Shown: positions 37,357 through 48,450, numbered from the stretch's first letter. The stretch: DNA of 64,000 nt from Aeromicrobium sp. Root236 (GCF_001428805.1 NZ_LMIS01000001.1:1972976-2036975); one strand, 5' to 3'. Translations and numbers: made by a program. The notes: a model not told the origin generated them from the sequence alone.

Positions 37357-37425
37357 CTTCGCAAAATGTGAAGTTGCGGGCCCTAAAGGCGGCCCGTGAC
37401 GCCTGCAACGTCACACATCGCGAAG
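37357..37425. repeat. Large imperfect inverted repeat 5' of the hspR terminus
   Basis: Two 25-bp arms (20 of 25 matching) separated by 19 bp, with an inner GGGCC/GGCCC stem, lie between convergent genes. Arms carry CTTCGC, TGTGA and GTTGC blocks. It may terminate the heat-shock operon, but it is larger than needed for that. Confidence 0.65.
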
Positions 37426-37436
37426 GCGTCTGGGTG

Positions 37437-37820
37437 CTAGCGGCGCTTCTTGTGCCAGATCACGACGTGCTGGTCGGCGATCAGGGCCGGCAAGTTCTGC
37501 GGGAGCTTGGTCTGCGCGAGCTCGGCCTGGAGCTCGGCGACCTTCTCCTGCAGGGCCAGCACCTGGTTCTCCAGCTCGATGACGCGCTTGACGCCCTCGA
37601 GGCCGAGGCCCTCGGCGGTGAGCCGCGCGACGGTGCGCAGCAGCTCGATGTCGCGGAGGGAGTAGCGCCGGCCGCCGCCGCCGGTGCGGCCGGCCTCGAC
37701 CAGGCCGAGGCGGTCGTAGGTGCGCAGGGTCTGCGGGTGCAGCCCCGACAGCTCGGCCGCCACGCTGATCACGAAGACCTTGGCCTCGGGCCCCGGAGGG
37801 CTGAACGGAGTGGAGCTCAT
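37437..37820 (-). CDS. hspR: Heat-shock repressor HspR (MerR family)
   Basis: A 127-residue MerR-type repressor. The winged HTH (about residues 14-55) reads VISVAAELSGLHPQTLRTYD, followed by the GRRYSLRDIELL wing and a coiled-coil dimer helix (about 85-112). HspR with DnaK as co-repressor binds HAIR sites to hold down the dnaK operon and clpB. The ATG overlaps the dnaJ stop as TGATG. The open frame upstream is the dnaJ shadow. It is the last gene of dnaK-grpE-dnaJ-hspR. Confidence 0.94.
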   Translation of the reverse strand: MSSTPFSPPGPEAKVFVISVAAELSGLHPQTLRTYDRLGLVEAGRTGGGGRRYSLRDIELLRTVARLTAEGLGLEGVKRVIELENQVLALQEKVAELQAELAQTKLPQNLPALIADQHVVIWHKKRR

Positions 37821-38944
37821 CAGGTCACCGCCTCGAACAATCCATCGCGGGGCGTGGATGCACCGCGCAGGTCTCGCAACGTCTCGATCGCGGCCTTGGC
37901 GTCGTCGGGCAGCTCGGTCGGCACCTGCACCTCGACCGTGACGAGCAGGTCGCCGCGTCCGCCGGCCTTCTTCATCGCGCCCTTGCCGCTGGCCCTGAAC
38001 GTACGCCCGTTGGGCGTTCCCGCGGGGATCTTGATGCGTACGGGCGGCCCGTCGAGGGTGGGCACCTGGATCTGCGCGCCGAGCGCCGCCTCGTCGAACG
38101 CCACCGGCACCGTGACGGTCAGGTGATCGCCCTTGCGCCCGAACAGCTTGTGCGGCTCGACGTGCACGACCAGGAACAGGTCGCCGGCCGGCCCGCCGGC
38201 ATCGCCCTTGCCGCCCTTGCCCTTGAGCCGGATGCGCTGGCCGTCCTTGACCCCGGCCGGCACCTTGACGTTGAGGGTGCGGCTCGACGGGGCCCGCCCC
38301 GAACCACGGCACACCTCGCACGGGTGCTCCACGATGAGCCCCCGGCCACGGCACTGGTCGCACGGCTCGGTCATGGCGAACAGGCCACCGGCCGTGCCGG
38401 TCACCATGCCGCTGCCCTGGCACTTGGAGCACACCTTGGGCACGGTGCCGGGCTTGGCGCCGGTGCCGTGGCAGTTGGTGCACGGCTCGTCGCTCGTCAT
38501 CCGCAACGGCAGGGTCGCCCCTTCGACGGCTTGCTCGAAGGTGATCGTCGCCTCGGTCTCGAGGTCGTCGCCCTTGCGCGCCTGTGGCTGGCGCTGGCGT
38601 CCGCGCGAGCGGCCGCCGAACAGGCCACCGAAGAGATCGCTGACGTCGAAGTCGGGCTGGCCGGGTCCGCCCGGCGGACGGAACCCGGCGTTGCCGCCGC
38701 GGAACTGCCCGAACAACGTGCGCTGCTCGTCGTACTCCTTGCGCTTGTCCTTGGACGACAGCACGGCGTAGGCCTCGGAGACCTCCTTGAAGCGCTCCTC
38801 GGCCGCCTTGTTGCCCGGGTTGGAGTCGGGGTGGTTGTCGCGCGCGAGCTTGCGATAGGCCTTCTTGATGTCGTCCTGCGACGCATCCTTCTTGACGCCG
38901 AGGACCTTGTAGAAGTCCTTCGTCGCCCAGTCACTGGCTGCCAT
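37820..38944 (-). CDS. dnaJ: Co-chaperone DnaJ
   Basis: A 374-residue type I Hsp40: J domain with the HPD tripeptide (NHPDSN), a Gly/Phe-type linker, a Cys-rich zinc domain with four CxxCxGxG repeats ([32 protein letters not shown]), and the C-terminal substrate domain. It stimulates DnaK ATPase and delivers clients. The AGGAGG-type ribosome site precedes the ATG, 17 bp after grpE. Confidence 0.96.
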   Translation of the reverse strand: MAASDWATKDFYKVLGVKKDASQDDIKKAYRKLARDNHPDSNPGNKAAEERFKEVSEAYAVLSSKDKRKEYDEQRTLFGQFRGGNAGFRPPGGPGQPDFDVSDLFGGLFGGRSRGRQRQPQARKGDDLETEATITFEQAVEGATLPLRMTSDEPCTNCHGTGAKPGTVPKVCSKCQGSGMVTGTAGGLFAMTEPCDQCRGRGLIVEHPCEVCRGSGRAPSSRTLNVKVPAGVKDGQRIRLKGKGGKGDAGGPAGDLFLVVHVEPHKLFGRKGDHLTVTVPVAFDEAALGAQIQVPTLDGPPVRIKIPAGTPNGRTFRASGKGAMKKAGGRGDLLVTVEVQVPTELPDDAKAAIETLRDLRGASTPRDGLFEAVT

Positions 38945-38961
38945 CCCGTCCTCCTTCCTGG

Positions 38962-41473
<2,512 letters not shown>

Positions 41474-41477
41474 CTGA

Positions 41478-41498
41478 CTTGAGTCTGATGTTATCAAC
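41478..41498. promoter_or_regulatory. HAIR operator upstream of dnaK
   Basis: CTTGAGT-N7-TATCAAC: the left arm is a perfect HAIR half, while the right arm retains TCAA. It shares TTGAGT-N7-TATCAACTTTG with the clpB site. Confidence 0.8.
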
Positions 41499-41543
41499 TT
41501 TGACCTGAGCCAATTCATTCCGGGTGCCGCAAAGAAGTTCCGA

Positions 41544-41549
41544 TACGTT
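41544..41549 (+). promoter_or_regulatory. -10 element TACGTT, leaderless-type
   Basis: TACGTT ends 6 nt before the ATG at 41556 and no ribosome site is present. Confidence 0.4.
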
Positions 41550-41555
41550 TTGGGC

Positions 41556-42149
41556 ATGAAGCCACTCCTGCGTGTTGCCACTGTCGGTCTCGTCCTCGTG
41601 CTCGCCGGCTGCGGCGGAAGCGGGAGCGATGGCGGCGACGGCAAGAAGGGATCGGATGCCGGCGCCGCGTCCAAGAGCACCGTGTCTCCCGCGACCGGGC
41701 AGAAGATCAGCGGCAAGGGCTACTCGTTCACCGCTCCGGAGGGGTGGAAGAAGCCGTCCTCCGACGTCCCGGGCACTGAGCAGGCGGACACGTTCGTCGC
41801 CGATCTCGGCGACGACGACGGGTTCGCGGACAACATGAACGTGGTCCGGCTGGACCCCGCACCCATCAAGGATCTCGACACGTTGGAGCCGGCCCTCACG
41901 AAGGAGCTGGAGAGCGTCGGCGCCCAGGACATCTCGTTGCGCGACCGGGCCGAGGTGGCCGATGAGACCGCGGCCCACGTCGTGTCGACCTTCACCCAGC
42001 AGGGCAAGTCGTACCGCGCGGAGCAGTACAACGCGATCCACGACGGAGTGTCCTACGTCATCACGTTCTCGTTCAGCCCGAGCGTGGCCGAGGGCGACCG
42101 CGACAAGACCGCAGCCTCGGTCCTGGCCACCTGGACATGGGACTCCTGA
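41556..42149 (+). CDS. Lipoprotein with PsbP/DcrB-like domain
   Basis: A 197-residue predicted lipoprotein (LAGC, Cys19). After a Gly/Ser/Lys linker the mature chain begins GYSFTAPEGWKKPSS, the usual opening strand of PsbP/DcrB-like domains, and ends VAEGDRDKTAASVLATWTW. Domains like this occur on many actinobacterial lipoproteins of unknown role. It is divergent from dnaK, so both share a short regulatory region. Confidence 0.78.
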   Translation: MKPLLRVATVGLVLVLAGCGGSGSDGGDGKKGSDAGAASKSTVSPATGQKISGKGYSFTAPEGWKKPSSDVPGTEQADTFVADLGDDDGFADNMNVVRLDPAPIKDLDTLEPALTKELESVGAQDISLRDRAEVADETAAHVVSTFTQQGKSYRAEQYNAIHDGVSYVITFSFSPSVAEGDRDKTAASVLATWTWDS

Positions 42150-42181
42150 TCCCGCGCCCTGCAGCTGCACCTGACTGGGTC

Positions 42182-42187
42182 TACTGT
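42182..42187 (+). promoter_or_regulatory. -10 element TACTGT, leaderless-type
   Basis: TACTGT ends 6 nt before the ATG at 42194. It lies in the 44-bp gap after the lipoprotein gene. Confidence 0.45.
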
Positions 42188-42193
42188 GACCGC

Positions 42194-42679
42194 ATGAGCG
42201 AGGCCGATGACCGCAGCGACGCCTGGGCACGTACGGCCCACGAGCTCGTCACCGAGACGGCGTCGCGGCAGATCTCCCGCGACATCGCGCACCTCGCCGA
42301 GATCGAGGTCGACAGCCACGGGATCCACGCCGTGTCTCCCCCTCCGGGCTACGTGGCACCGCCGTCCGGGGTCATCACGACGCACGTGCTCGCACGCTCC
42401 CGCGACGTCCCGGAGGCAACCGTCGAGACCCGCGTCGCGGTGTGGGTGGCCAAGGAGCCCAACGAGCCCGCCGTGCTGCTGACCCGAGTCGGCAGCGACC
42501 GGGTGCTCGAGCTGTCCGCGTCGGACCTGGAGCCGGAGCCCACCGCCCAGGCGCGCAGCCAGGTCAACGACTACGTCGCCGTCGTGATCGCCCACATGGT
42601 CTCGGCGCTCAACGCCGCGATGCAACGCACGTACGGCCATGAGTCCGAGGTCGGCGAGCCGGAGTACGGCGAGAGCTGA
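42194..42679 (+). CDS. Hypothetical protein
   Basis: A 161-residue soluble acidic protein. The first 40 residues are helical (RTAHELVTETASRQISRDIAHL), a central beta-rich part includes VETRVAVWVAKEPNEP, and a final long helix (SQVNDYVAVVIAHMVSALNAA) suggests dimerisation. No signal peptide, Cys or recognised motif. The start at 42194 is preferred over an upstream ATG at 42137, which lies within the previous gene. Confidence 0.68.
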   Translation: MSEADDRSDAWARTAHELVTETASRQISRDIAHLAEIEVDSHGIHAVSPPPGYVAPPSGVITTHVLARSRDVPEATVETRVAVWVAKEPNEPAVLLTRVGSDRVLELSASDLEPEPTAQARSQVNDYVAVVIAHMVSALNAAMQRTYGHESEVGEPEYGES

Positions 42680-42691
42680 ACGAGAGCGGCG

Positions 42692-44161
42692 TCAGCTCCT
42701 GTCCTCGGCAGTGAGAGGCCTGGCGATGTTCTCCAGCGACTCACCCTCGGCCTTGACGCCCAGGAAGATCGCGACGATGCCGGCACCGATCATGAGCCCG
42801 GCCCCGATGAAGTAGCCGATCGCGATCTGCGTGATGTCCTTGGACTCCGTCGCGTCGTCGATCAGCCGGCCGAACAGCAGCGGCCCGGCGATGCCACCGA
42901 TCGCGGTGCCGACGGCATAGAAGAACGCGATGCACAGCGCGCGGGTCTCCATGGGGAACACCTCGCTGGCCGTCAGGTAGGCGGCGCTGGCCCCGGCCGA
43001 CGCGATGAAGAACACCGCAGCGCCGAAGATCGTCAGCGTGGTCGCGGTGAGGTGGCCGAGCGACAGCCCCGCGATCGCCAGCAACGTGCCCGACAGGATG
43101 TAGGTGCCGGCGATCATCGGCACCCGGCCGACCTTGTCGAAGAACGGCCCGAGGACGAGTGCGCCGACGAAGTTGCTGAAGGCGAACACGGCGACGTACC
43201 AACCGGTCTGCTTGACGTCGAGGAACGTCGAGAGCGTGTCGCCGTACGTGAAGAAGAACGCGTTGTAGAGGAACGCCTGGCCGGCGAACAGCGCCAGGCA
43301 GAGGACCGTGCGGCGCGGATAGAGCGCGAACACCGTGTGCGCGATCGTGGTGAACGGGATCGTCCGGCGCTGCCGGATCGTGATGGTCTCGTCGACCGGC
43401 TCGAGCTCGAGGTGGTCCTCCTCCTCGACGGTCCGCTCGATCTCCTTGACGATGCGCTCGCCCTCCTCCTCGCGACCGTGGATGAACAGCCAGCGGGGGC
43501 TCTCCGGCACGTTGCGGCGCACCCACAGCACGGCGAACCCGAGGATCGCCCCGAGCCCGAACGCGAACCGCCAGCCGATGCCCTGGTCGACGACGTTGGG
43601 ATCGGTCAGCGGGATCGTGAGCAGGGCGCCGGCCATCGCGCCGACCCAGAACGAGCCGTTGATCGCGATGTCGATGCGGCCGCGATACTTCGCCGGGATG
43701 AGCTCGTCGATCGCGGAGTTGATCGCCGCGTACTCGCCACCGATGCCCGTGCCGGTGATGAAGCGGCAGACGAAGTACCAGAGCGGGCTCATCGAGAACG
43801 CCGTCAGGACCGTGCCCGCGAGATAGACCAGCAGCGTCAGCATGAACAGCTTCTTGCGGCCGAACCGGTCGGTCAGCTGCCCGAAGAACAACGCGCCGAG
43901 GCAGGCACCCGCGACGTAGACCGCTCCGGCCATGCCGACGTCGGAGCTGCTCAGCCCGAGCCCGTTGTCCTGGTCCTTGAGCACGTCGGAGAGGTTGCCG
44001 ACGATCGTCACCTCGAGCCCGTCGAGGATCCAGACGGTGCCCAGCCCGATCACGATCAGCCAGTGCCACCTGGCCCACGGCAACCGGTCCATCCTGGCGG
44101 GGATGTCCGTGGTGATGCGACCGATCTCAGGGCTCTTCGACGACTTCTCCGTGGTGGACAT
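42692..44161 (-). CDS. MFS transporter, sugar/metabolite:H+ symporter type
   Basis: A 489-residue, 12-helix transporter with the sugar-porter-like motifs TDRFGRKKLFML (motif A) and RFITGTGIGGEYAAINSAIDEL, the latter typical of the metabolite:H+ symporter group. A central cytoplasmic loop with many Glu and Lys (HGREEEGERIVKEIERTVEE) separates the halves. Substrates in the family include organic acids and sugars; none can be assigned here. Downstream genes are on the opposite strand. Confidence 0.87.
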   Translation of the reverse strand: MSTTEKSSKSPEIGRITTDIPARMDRLPWARWHWLIVIGLGTVWILDGLEVTIVGNLSDVLKDQDNGLGLSSSDVGMAGAVYVAGACLGALFFGQLTDRFGRKKLFMLTLLVYLAGTVLTAFSMSPLWYFVCRFITGTGIGGEYAAINSAIDELIPAKYRGRIDIAINGSFWVGAMAGALLTIPLTDPNVVDQGIGWRFAFGLGAILGFAVLWVRRNVPESPRWLFIHGREEEGERIVKEIERTVEEEDHLELEPVDETITIRQRRTIPFTTIAHTVFALYPRRTVLCLALFAGQAFLYNAFFFTYGDTLSTFLDVKQTGWYVAVFAFSNFVGALVLGPFFDKVGRVPMIAGTYILSGTLLAIAGLSLGHLTATTLTIFGAAVFFIASAGASAAYLTASEVFPMETRALCIAFFYAVGTAIGGIAGPLLFGRLIDDATESKDITQIAIGYFIGAGLMIGAGIVAIFLGVKAEGESLENIARPLTAEDRS

Positions 44162-44190
44162 GGGTCGTCGTTACCCCCGCGATGGCAGCG

Positions 44191-45438
44191 TCAATCAGTC
44201 ACGGTGGCGGCGCGCGCGAGCAACAGGGCCTTCTCCCGCTCGTTCTGCGTCAGGCCGGCCGCCCGCTCGAACTCCGCCCGGGCCTCGTCAGCCCGGCCCA
44301 GCTTGGCCAGCAGGTCGCCGCGCACGCTCGGCAGCAGGTGATAGCCCTCGAGCGCGGGTACGGCCATCAGCTGGTCGGCGAGCGCGAGGCCGGCCGCGGG
44401 ACCTTCCGACATCCCGAGGGCGACAGCGCGGTTGAGCTCGACGACAGCGGAGCCGGAGAGGACCGCGAGCGACTCGTAGAGCTGTGCGATCCGCGCCCAG
44501 TCGGTCTCCTCGGCGGTGCGGGCACGGGCGTGGCACGCGGCGATGCCGGCCTGGAGGACGTACGGCCCGGGCGGTCGCCCGAACGACTCGGCCCGCTCCA
44601 GGGCGGCGAGGCCGCGGCGGATCAGGAGCTGGTCCCAGCGGGACCGGTCCTGCTCGAGCAGCAGGACCGGTGCTCCGTCAGCATCCGTACGAGCGGCCGC
44701 CCGCGACGACTGGATCTCCATCAGCGCGAGCAGCCCGTGGACCTCCGGCTCCCTGGGCGCCAGCGTCGCGAGGATGCGGCCCAGCCGTACGGCCTCGTCG
44801 CACAGCGCCGGCCGCAGCCAGTCGTCGCCGGCGGTTGCCGAGTAGCCCTCGTTGAACAGCAGGTAGAGCACGCCGAGCACTGCTGAGAGCCTGGCCGCCC
44901 GCTCGTCCTCCGCCGGCTCCTCCATGGGGGCGTCGACCTCCGCGAGGGCCTTCTTGGCCCGGGTGATCCGCGCGCCGATCGTGGTGTCCGACGTCAGGAA
45001 CGACCGCGCGATCTCCTTGGTCGTGAGTCCTGCGAGCAGCCGCAGGGTCAGCGTGATCTGGGCCTCCGACGAGAGCACCGGGTGGCAGCAGATGAACATC
45101 AGCCGCAGGACGTCGTCCTCGACATGGTCGATCGACGACTCGATACCGGCCACGACGTCCTCCTTCCGTTCCCCGATCTCCCCGTACGCCTTGTCCTGCC
45201 GCTCGCGGCGCCGGAACGTGTCGATCGCGCGACGCTTCGCCACGGCCATCAGCCAGGCCCCGGGCTTGTCCGGCACACCGGACTCCGGCCACGTGGCGAG
45301 CGCCGCTTCGAGGGCGTCCTGCGCGAGGTCCTCTGCGAGTCCCACGTCCCGGGTGATGCGCACGAGCGCGGCGATGAGCTTCGTCGACTCGACGCGCCAC
45401 ACCGCCTCGACCGAGCGGTGGAGGTCTTCAGCGGCCAT
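44191..45438 (-). CDS. ECF42-type RNA polymerase sigma factor with C-terminal extension
   Basis: A 415-residue ECF sigma factor. Region 2 (EDLAQDALEAALATWPE, FRRRERQDKAYGE) and region 4 (LTLRLLAGLTTKEIARSFLTSDTTIGARITRAKKAL) are followed by a large helical extension (about residues 190-415) with TPR-like repeats and the conserved NEGY and LLEQDRSRWD blocks. That combination and the neighbouring DGPF genes define the ECF42 group, where the extension controls activity without an anti-sigma factor. The ATG at 45438 is chosen; a GTG just upstream is possible. Confidence 0.9.
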   Translation of the reverse strand: MAAEDLHRSVEAVWRVESTKLIAALVRITRDVGLAEDLAQDALEAALATWPESGVPDKPGAWLMAVAKRRAIDTFRRRERQDKAYGEIGERKEDVVAGIESSIDHVEDDVLRLMFICCHPVLSSEAQITLTLRLLAGLTTKEIARSFLTSDTTIGARITRAKKALAEVDAPMEEPAEDERAARLSAVLGVLYLLFNEGYSATAGDDWLRPALCDEAVRLGRILATLAPREPEVHGLLALMEIQSSRAAARTDADGAPVLLLEQDRSRWDQLLIRRGLAALERAESFGRPPGPYVLQAGIAACHARARTAEETDWARIAQLYESLAVLSGSAVVELNRAVALGMSEGPAAGLALADQLMAVPALEGYHLLPSVRGDLLAKLGRADEARAEFERAAGLTQNEREKALLLARAATVTD

Positions 45439-45491
45439 GACACCGATCCAACCATCACCGCCCGGGCGGCGGGTACTGCTGCGGTGACGGG

Positions 45492-45857
45492 TCAGCCGTC
45501 GGTCAGGCTCCCGGCCACCTGGCGGAGCTCGGTGACGACCTCGAGCTCGGGCCAGTGCTCGACGTGGAGGTCGACGAAGCCACGCGTCCACGCCACGGCA
45601 TCCTCCTGGGTCGGGGCGTCGATCAGCATGAACCCGCCGACGACCTCCTTGGCCTCCGCGAACGGCCCGTCGGTCAGCACGACCTCTCCGTCCCGCGACG
45701 CGACACGGGTCGCGGCCGAGGTCGGTGCGAGACCGGCGTCGGTGATGACCTTGGCGTGCGACTGGTCCGCCACGTGGGCGAACATGGCATCGATCAGACC
45801 CTCCGGCGGCTCACCGCCGGCGTTCTCGTCGACATGGATCAGCACCAGGTAACGCAT
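45492..45857 (-). CDS. YCII-related DGPF-domain protein
   Basis: A 121-residue protein of the YCII/DGPF family: MRYLVLIHVDENAG at the start, VVLTDGPFAEAKEVVGGFMLIDA in the middle and a C-terminal ferredoxin-like helix. It contains the namesake DGPF motif. It is the second of two such genes, 3 bp after the first, and precedes the ECF42 sigma gene in the same operon. Family members are known targets of ECF42; their biochemical role is not established. Confidence 0.88.
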   Translation of the reverse strand: MRYLVLIHVDENAGGEPPEGLIDAMFAHVADQSHAKVITDAGLAPTSAATRVASRDGEVVLTDGPFAEAKEVVGGFMLIDAPTQEDAVAWTRGFVDLHVEHWPELEVVTELRQVAGSLTDG

Positions 45858-45860
45858 GGA

Positions 45861-46232
45861 TCAGCCCTCCATGTCCGGGCCGAAGACCTGACGCACGACG
45901 CTGGTGCCCTCGAAGCCGGGCCAGGTGTCGAGGTGGATCTGCATGAACCGGCGCGACCACTCGATGGCCTCCTCGACGGAGCGCACCTCGTACATGCCGT
46001 AGCCGCCGATGACCTCCTTGGCCTCCGTGAAGGGGCCGTCGGTGATCGTGAGCTTGCCCCCCGCGATGCGGATGTGCGGGCTGGACTGGATCTCGCCGAG
46101 ACCGCCCTGGTCGACGACGACCCCGGCCGCGACGGCTTCAGCGCCGAACGCGCCGATCGCCTCGAACAGCTCAGGCGGCGGCGGGCCCCAGGGCTGGGCG
46201 GGATCGGACTCGATGTAGCTGAGGAATCGCAT
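45861..46232 (-). CDS. YCII-related DGPF-domain protein, first of operon
   Basis: A 123-residue YCII/DGPF protein (MRFLSYIESDPAQ at the start, LTITDGPFTEAKEVIGGYGMYE in the middle). An AAGGAG ribosome site precedes the ATG. The ECF42-like promoter at 46283-46311 lies 51 bp upstream, so this is the first gene transcribed. Confidence 0.88.
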   Translation of the reverse strand: MRFLSYIESDPAQPWGPPPPELFEAIGAFGAEAVAAGVVVDQGGLGEIQSSPHIRIAGGKLTITDGPFTEAKEVIGGYGMYEVRSVEEAIEWSRRFMQIHLDTWPGFEGTSVVRQVFGPDMEG

Positions 46233-46282
46233 GATGTCTCCTTGCGTCGGTGGCGGCCCGTCCGGACCAGCCTTTCACTCGT

Positions 46283-46311
46283 ACGTCGCCCGGCGGGCCC
46301 CGAATTCGACA
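46283..46311 (-). promoter_or_regulatory. ECF42-type promoter of DGPF-sigma operon
   Basis: On the minus strand TGTCGA (46311-46306), a 17-bp spacer and CGACGT (46288-46283) match the reported ECF42 promoter elements (TGTCGA at -35 and CGA/TC at -10). It faces the two DGPF genes and the sigma gene. Confidence 0.75.
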
Positions 46312-46466
46312 CGCCACCGGAAAAAGTTTGGAGAACGTGCGGTGACGCCGATCCGACGCGGGTCTCAACCTGGTCTCACATCGCCCGGAACAGCACTCCC
46401 GGGCGTTGCTGCAGCCATACGTTGACGGCGTACGTCCACCGTCGTGATCACCTCAGGGGCCCCATC

Positions 46467-47234
46467 ATGCGCAAGCTCTTCGTCATCCTGGTCGCGGCTG
46501 CCGCGATCCTCGTACCCACCCATTCCGCCACGGCCGCGACCGCCAAGTACACGGTCAGCTCCGCGGTCTCCACGTCCTCCATCGACCTCGGCAAGACCTT
46601 CGTGCTCTCCGGGACGGTCTCACCGAACGCCAAGGGCAAGACCGTCAAGGTCCAGCGGCAGTACGCCGGCGGGGCGTGGACCACGATCCTGACCAAGACG
46701 CTGTCCTCGACGAGCAAGTACTCCGCCACGATCAAGCCCAGCAAGGCCGGCGCCACCAGGTACCGCGTCGTCAAGGCCCCCAGCAGCACACGCGCCACAG
46801 GCGTCAGCTCGACCCGCACCGTCACGATCTACCGCTGGCGCTACCTGATCGGCCTGCCCAACACGAGCTCGACGCAGGCAGCCGTCTTCCGGGGCGACCT
46901 CTACGTCAAGGGCACCTACTTCCCCAGCTCGTTCTCGATCAAGCAGGACGAGTACGTCGACTGGAACCTGACCGGCAAGGCGTGCAACCGGCTCAAGACG
47001 TACATCGGGATCGACGACGACTCGGTCTCGGGCACGACCGGCACGGCCTACATCACCGACGGAGGTCTCGACGTCATCAACAGCGAGACGACGTTGGCCA
47101 AGCAGCAGAGCGCCCGGTACGTGCTCGTGAACCTCTCGAGCAGCACGATCCGCTTCCTGCCGGGAGTCGTCTCCTCGAGCCCTTCCCAGGCGTGGATGGG
47201 CTATGGCAGCCCGCAGGTGCACTGCGCCTCCTGA
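46467..47234 (+). CDS. Secreted protein with NPCBM-like C-terminal domain
   Basis: A 255-residue exported protein. A Sec signal peptide of about 24 residues ends in ATA. Next is an Ig-like/Big repeat region (about 25-125, SAVSTSSIDLGKTFVLSGTVS), then a domain (about 130-240) with FRGDLYVKGTYFPSS and RLKTYIGIDDDSVSGTTGTA, which resembles NPCBM/NEW2 carbohydrate-binding domains. No anchor is seen, so it is probably released or wall-associated. An AGGGG site precedes the ATG; the longer upstream frame is not credible. Confidence 0.72.
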   Translation: MRKLFVILVAAAAILVPTHSATAATAKYTVSSAVSTSSIDLGKTFVLSGTVSPNAKGKTVKVQRQYAGGAWTTILTKTLSSTSKYSATIKPSKAGATRYRVVKAPSSTRATGVSSTRTVTIYRWRYLIGLPNTSSTQAAVFRGDLYVKGTYFPSSFSIKQDEYVDWNLTGKACNRLKTYIGIDDDSVSGTTGTAYITDGGLDVINSETTLAKQQSARYVLVNLSSSTIRFLPGVVSSSPSQAWMGYGSPQVHCAS

Positions 47235-47261
47235 GGGTGACGCACGAGACATGGCACGCAG

Positions 47262-47275
47262 TTGAACGTGTTCAG
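47262..47275 (+). promoter_or_regulatory. TetR operator copy 1 with embedded -35 box
   Basis: TTGAACGTGTTCAG, one base short of a perfect palindrome. Its first half TTGAAC is also the -35 element; the -10 TAGTGT (47285-47290) follows after a 17-bp spacer. Confidence 0.75.
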
Positions 47276-47304
47276 AAACAGGACTAGTGTCTGAGACGAC
47301 CTAG

Positions 47305-47318
47305 TTGAACACGTTCAA
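47305..47318 (+). promoter_or_regulatory. TetR operator copy 2
   Basis: TTGAACACGTTCAA, a palindrome apart from its two central bases, is 43 bp from copy 1 and lies just downstream of the inferred transcription start. Two in-phase sites around one promoter suggest cooperative repression. Confidence 0.75.
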
Positions 47319-47332
47319 AAGATGGAGCTGTC

Positions 47333-47740
47333 ATGACCTGGACCCTCGGCGCCTACGTCGCCTATCTGCTCATCGCCGTCCCGATCACGGTGTGGGTCGC
47401 CTCGACCCTGTCGCGCAACGGGCGGGTCTTCCTCGCCGACGTCTTCGAGAGCCCGGCGCTCGCCGACGCGGTCAACCGGCTGCTGGTCGTCGGCTTCTAC
47501 CTGCTCAACCTCGGCTTCGTGATCCTCTACGTACGCGGCGGTGGCGAGGTCGACGACCTGACGGAGCTGTTCGAGACGCTGAGCGTCAAGGTCGGCATCG
47601 TCATGCTGGTGCTCGGGGTGGTGCACTTCGTCAACGTCATGGTGTTCTCGTCGATGCGCCGGCGCAGCCGCCACGACGCCGTCCGCGCGCAGTGGATGCA
47701 GCAGGCGCAGCCGTACAGTCCCCCGGTGCCCCAGCGCTGA
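47333..47740 (+). CDS. Small membrane protein, TetR-controlled
   Basis: A 135-residue protein with three membrane helices (about 6-26, 48-68, 82-107), a loop with GGGEVDDLTELFE between helices 2 and 3, and a basic tail rich in Arg, Gln and Pro. The GGAG ribosome site precedes the ATG. The TetR gene follows directly, and two TetR operators flank the promoter, so induction by an unknown ligand is likely. Function unknown. Confidence 0.78.
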   Translation: MTWTLGAYVAYLLIAVPITVWVASTLSRNGRVFLADVFESPALADAVNRLLVVGFYLLNLGFVILYVRGGGEVDDLTELFETLSVKVGIVMLVLGVVHFVNVMVFSSMRRRSRHDAVRAQWMQQAQPYSPPVPQR

Positions 47741-47755
47741 GCGGCGCCGGACGAC

Positions 47756-47761
47756 TAGATT
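47756..47761 (+). promoter_or_regulatory. -10 element TAGATT, leaderless-type
   Basis: TAGATT ends 7 nt before the GTG at 47769, suggesting that the TetR gene also has its own leaderless transcript besides read-through from 47333. Confidence 0.45.
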
Positions 47762-47768
47762 GGCGATC

Positions 47769-48443
47769 GTGACCGACAGCGCTCCCCGCTCCAGCAAGGC
47801 CGAGCAGACCAGGCAGTCGATCATCGACGCGGCGATGCGACTGTTCCGGTCGGGCGGCTACGACCAGGCCACGATGCGGGCGATCGCCGAGGAGGCCGGC
47901 GTCTCGGTCGGCAACGCGTACTACTACTTCTCGTCCAAGGAACACCTGATCCAGGCGTACTACGACCAGATCCAGTCAGCGCACGCCGAGGCGTCGGAGC
48001 AGCCGCTCACCACCGAGACCGACTTCAGCGGCCGGCTGCGCGGCGTGCTCCTCGCGTGGGTCGACGTCTCGGAGCCCTATCACGAGTTCGCCGGCAAGTT
48101 CTTCAAGAACGCCGCCGAGCCCAGCAGCCCGCTGTCCCCGTTCAGCGAGGACTCCGCTGCGGCGCGAGAGGCGGCGATCGAGCTGCACCGCCGGGTCATC
48201 GCCGACTCGGACCTCAAGCTCGCCAAGGGGCTGCGCGACGAGCTGCCCGAGCTGCTGTGGCTGCTGCAGATGGGCATCGTGCTGTTCTGGGTGCACGACA
48301 CCAGCGAGGACCAACGGCGTACGCGCGACCTCATCGAGCAGTCGGTGCCGATCATCGACCGGATGCTGCGGCTGACGCGCCTCCCGGGCGTACGCGGTGT
48401 GGTCGAGGACATCGTGGGCCTGATCCACATGATCAGGCCTTGA
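47769..48443 (+). CDS. TetR-family repressor
   Basis: A 224-residue TetR regulator. The HTH lies at about residues 25-55: DQATMRAIAEEAGVSVGNAYYYF, followed by SSKEHLIQAYYDQ. The C-terminal helical domain is the ligand pocket. GTG 47769 is preferred over the TTG at 47760 because of the -10 spacing. It is second in the operon with the membrane protein, so it likely controls itself through the operators at 47262 and 47305. Confidence 0.9.
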   Translation: MTDSAPRSSKAEQTRQSIIDAAMRLFRSGGYDQATMRAIAEEAGVSVGNAYYYFSSKEHLIQAYYDQIQSAHAEASEQPLTTETDFSGRLRGVLLAWVDVSEPYHEFAGKFFKNAAEPSSPLSPFSEDSAAAREAAIELHRRVIADSDLKLAKGLRDELPELLWLLQMGIVLFWVHDTSEDQRRTRDLIEQSVPIIDRMLRLTRLPGVRGVVEDIVGLIHMIRP

Positions 48444-48450
48444 GGCGGGA

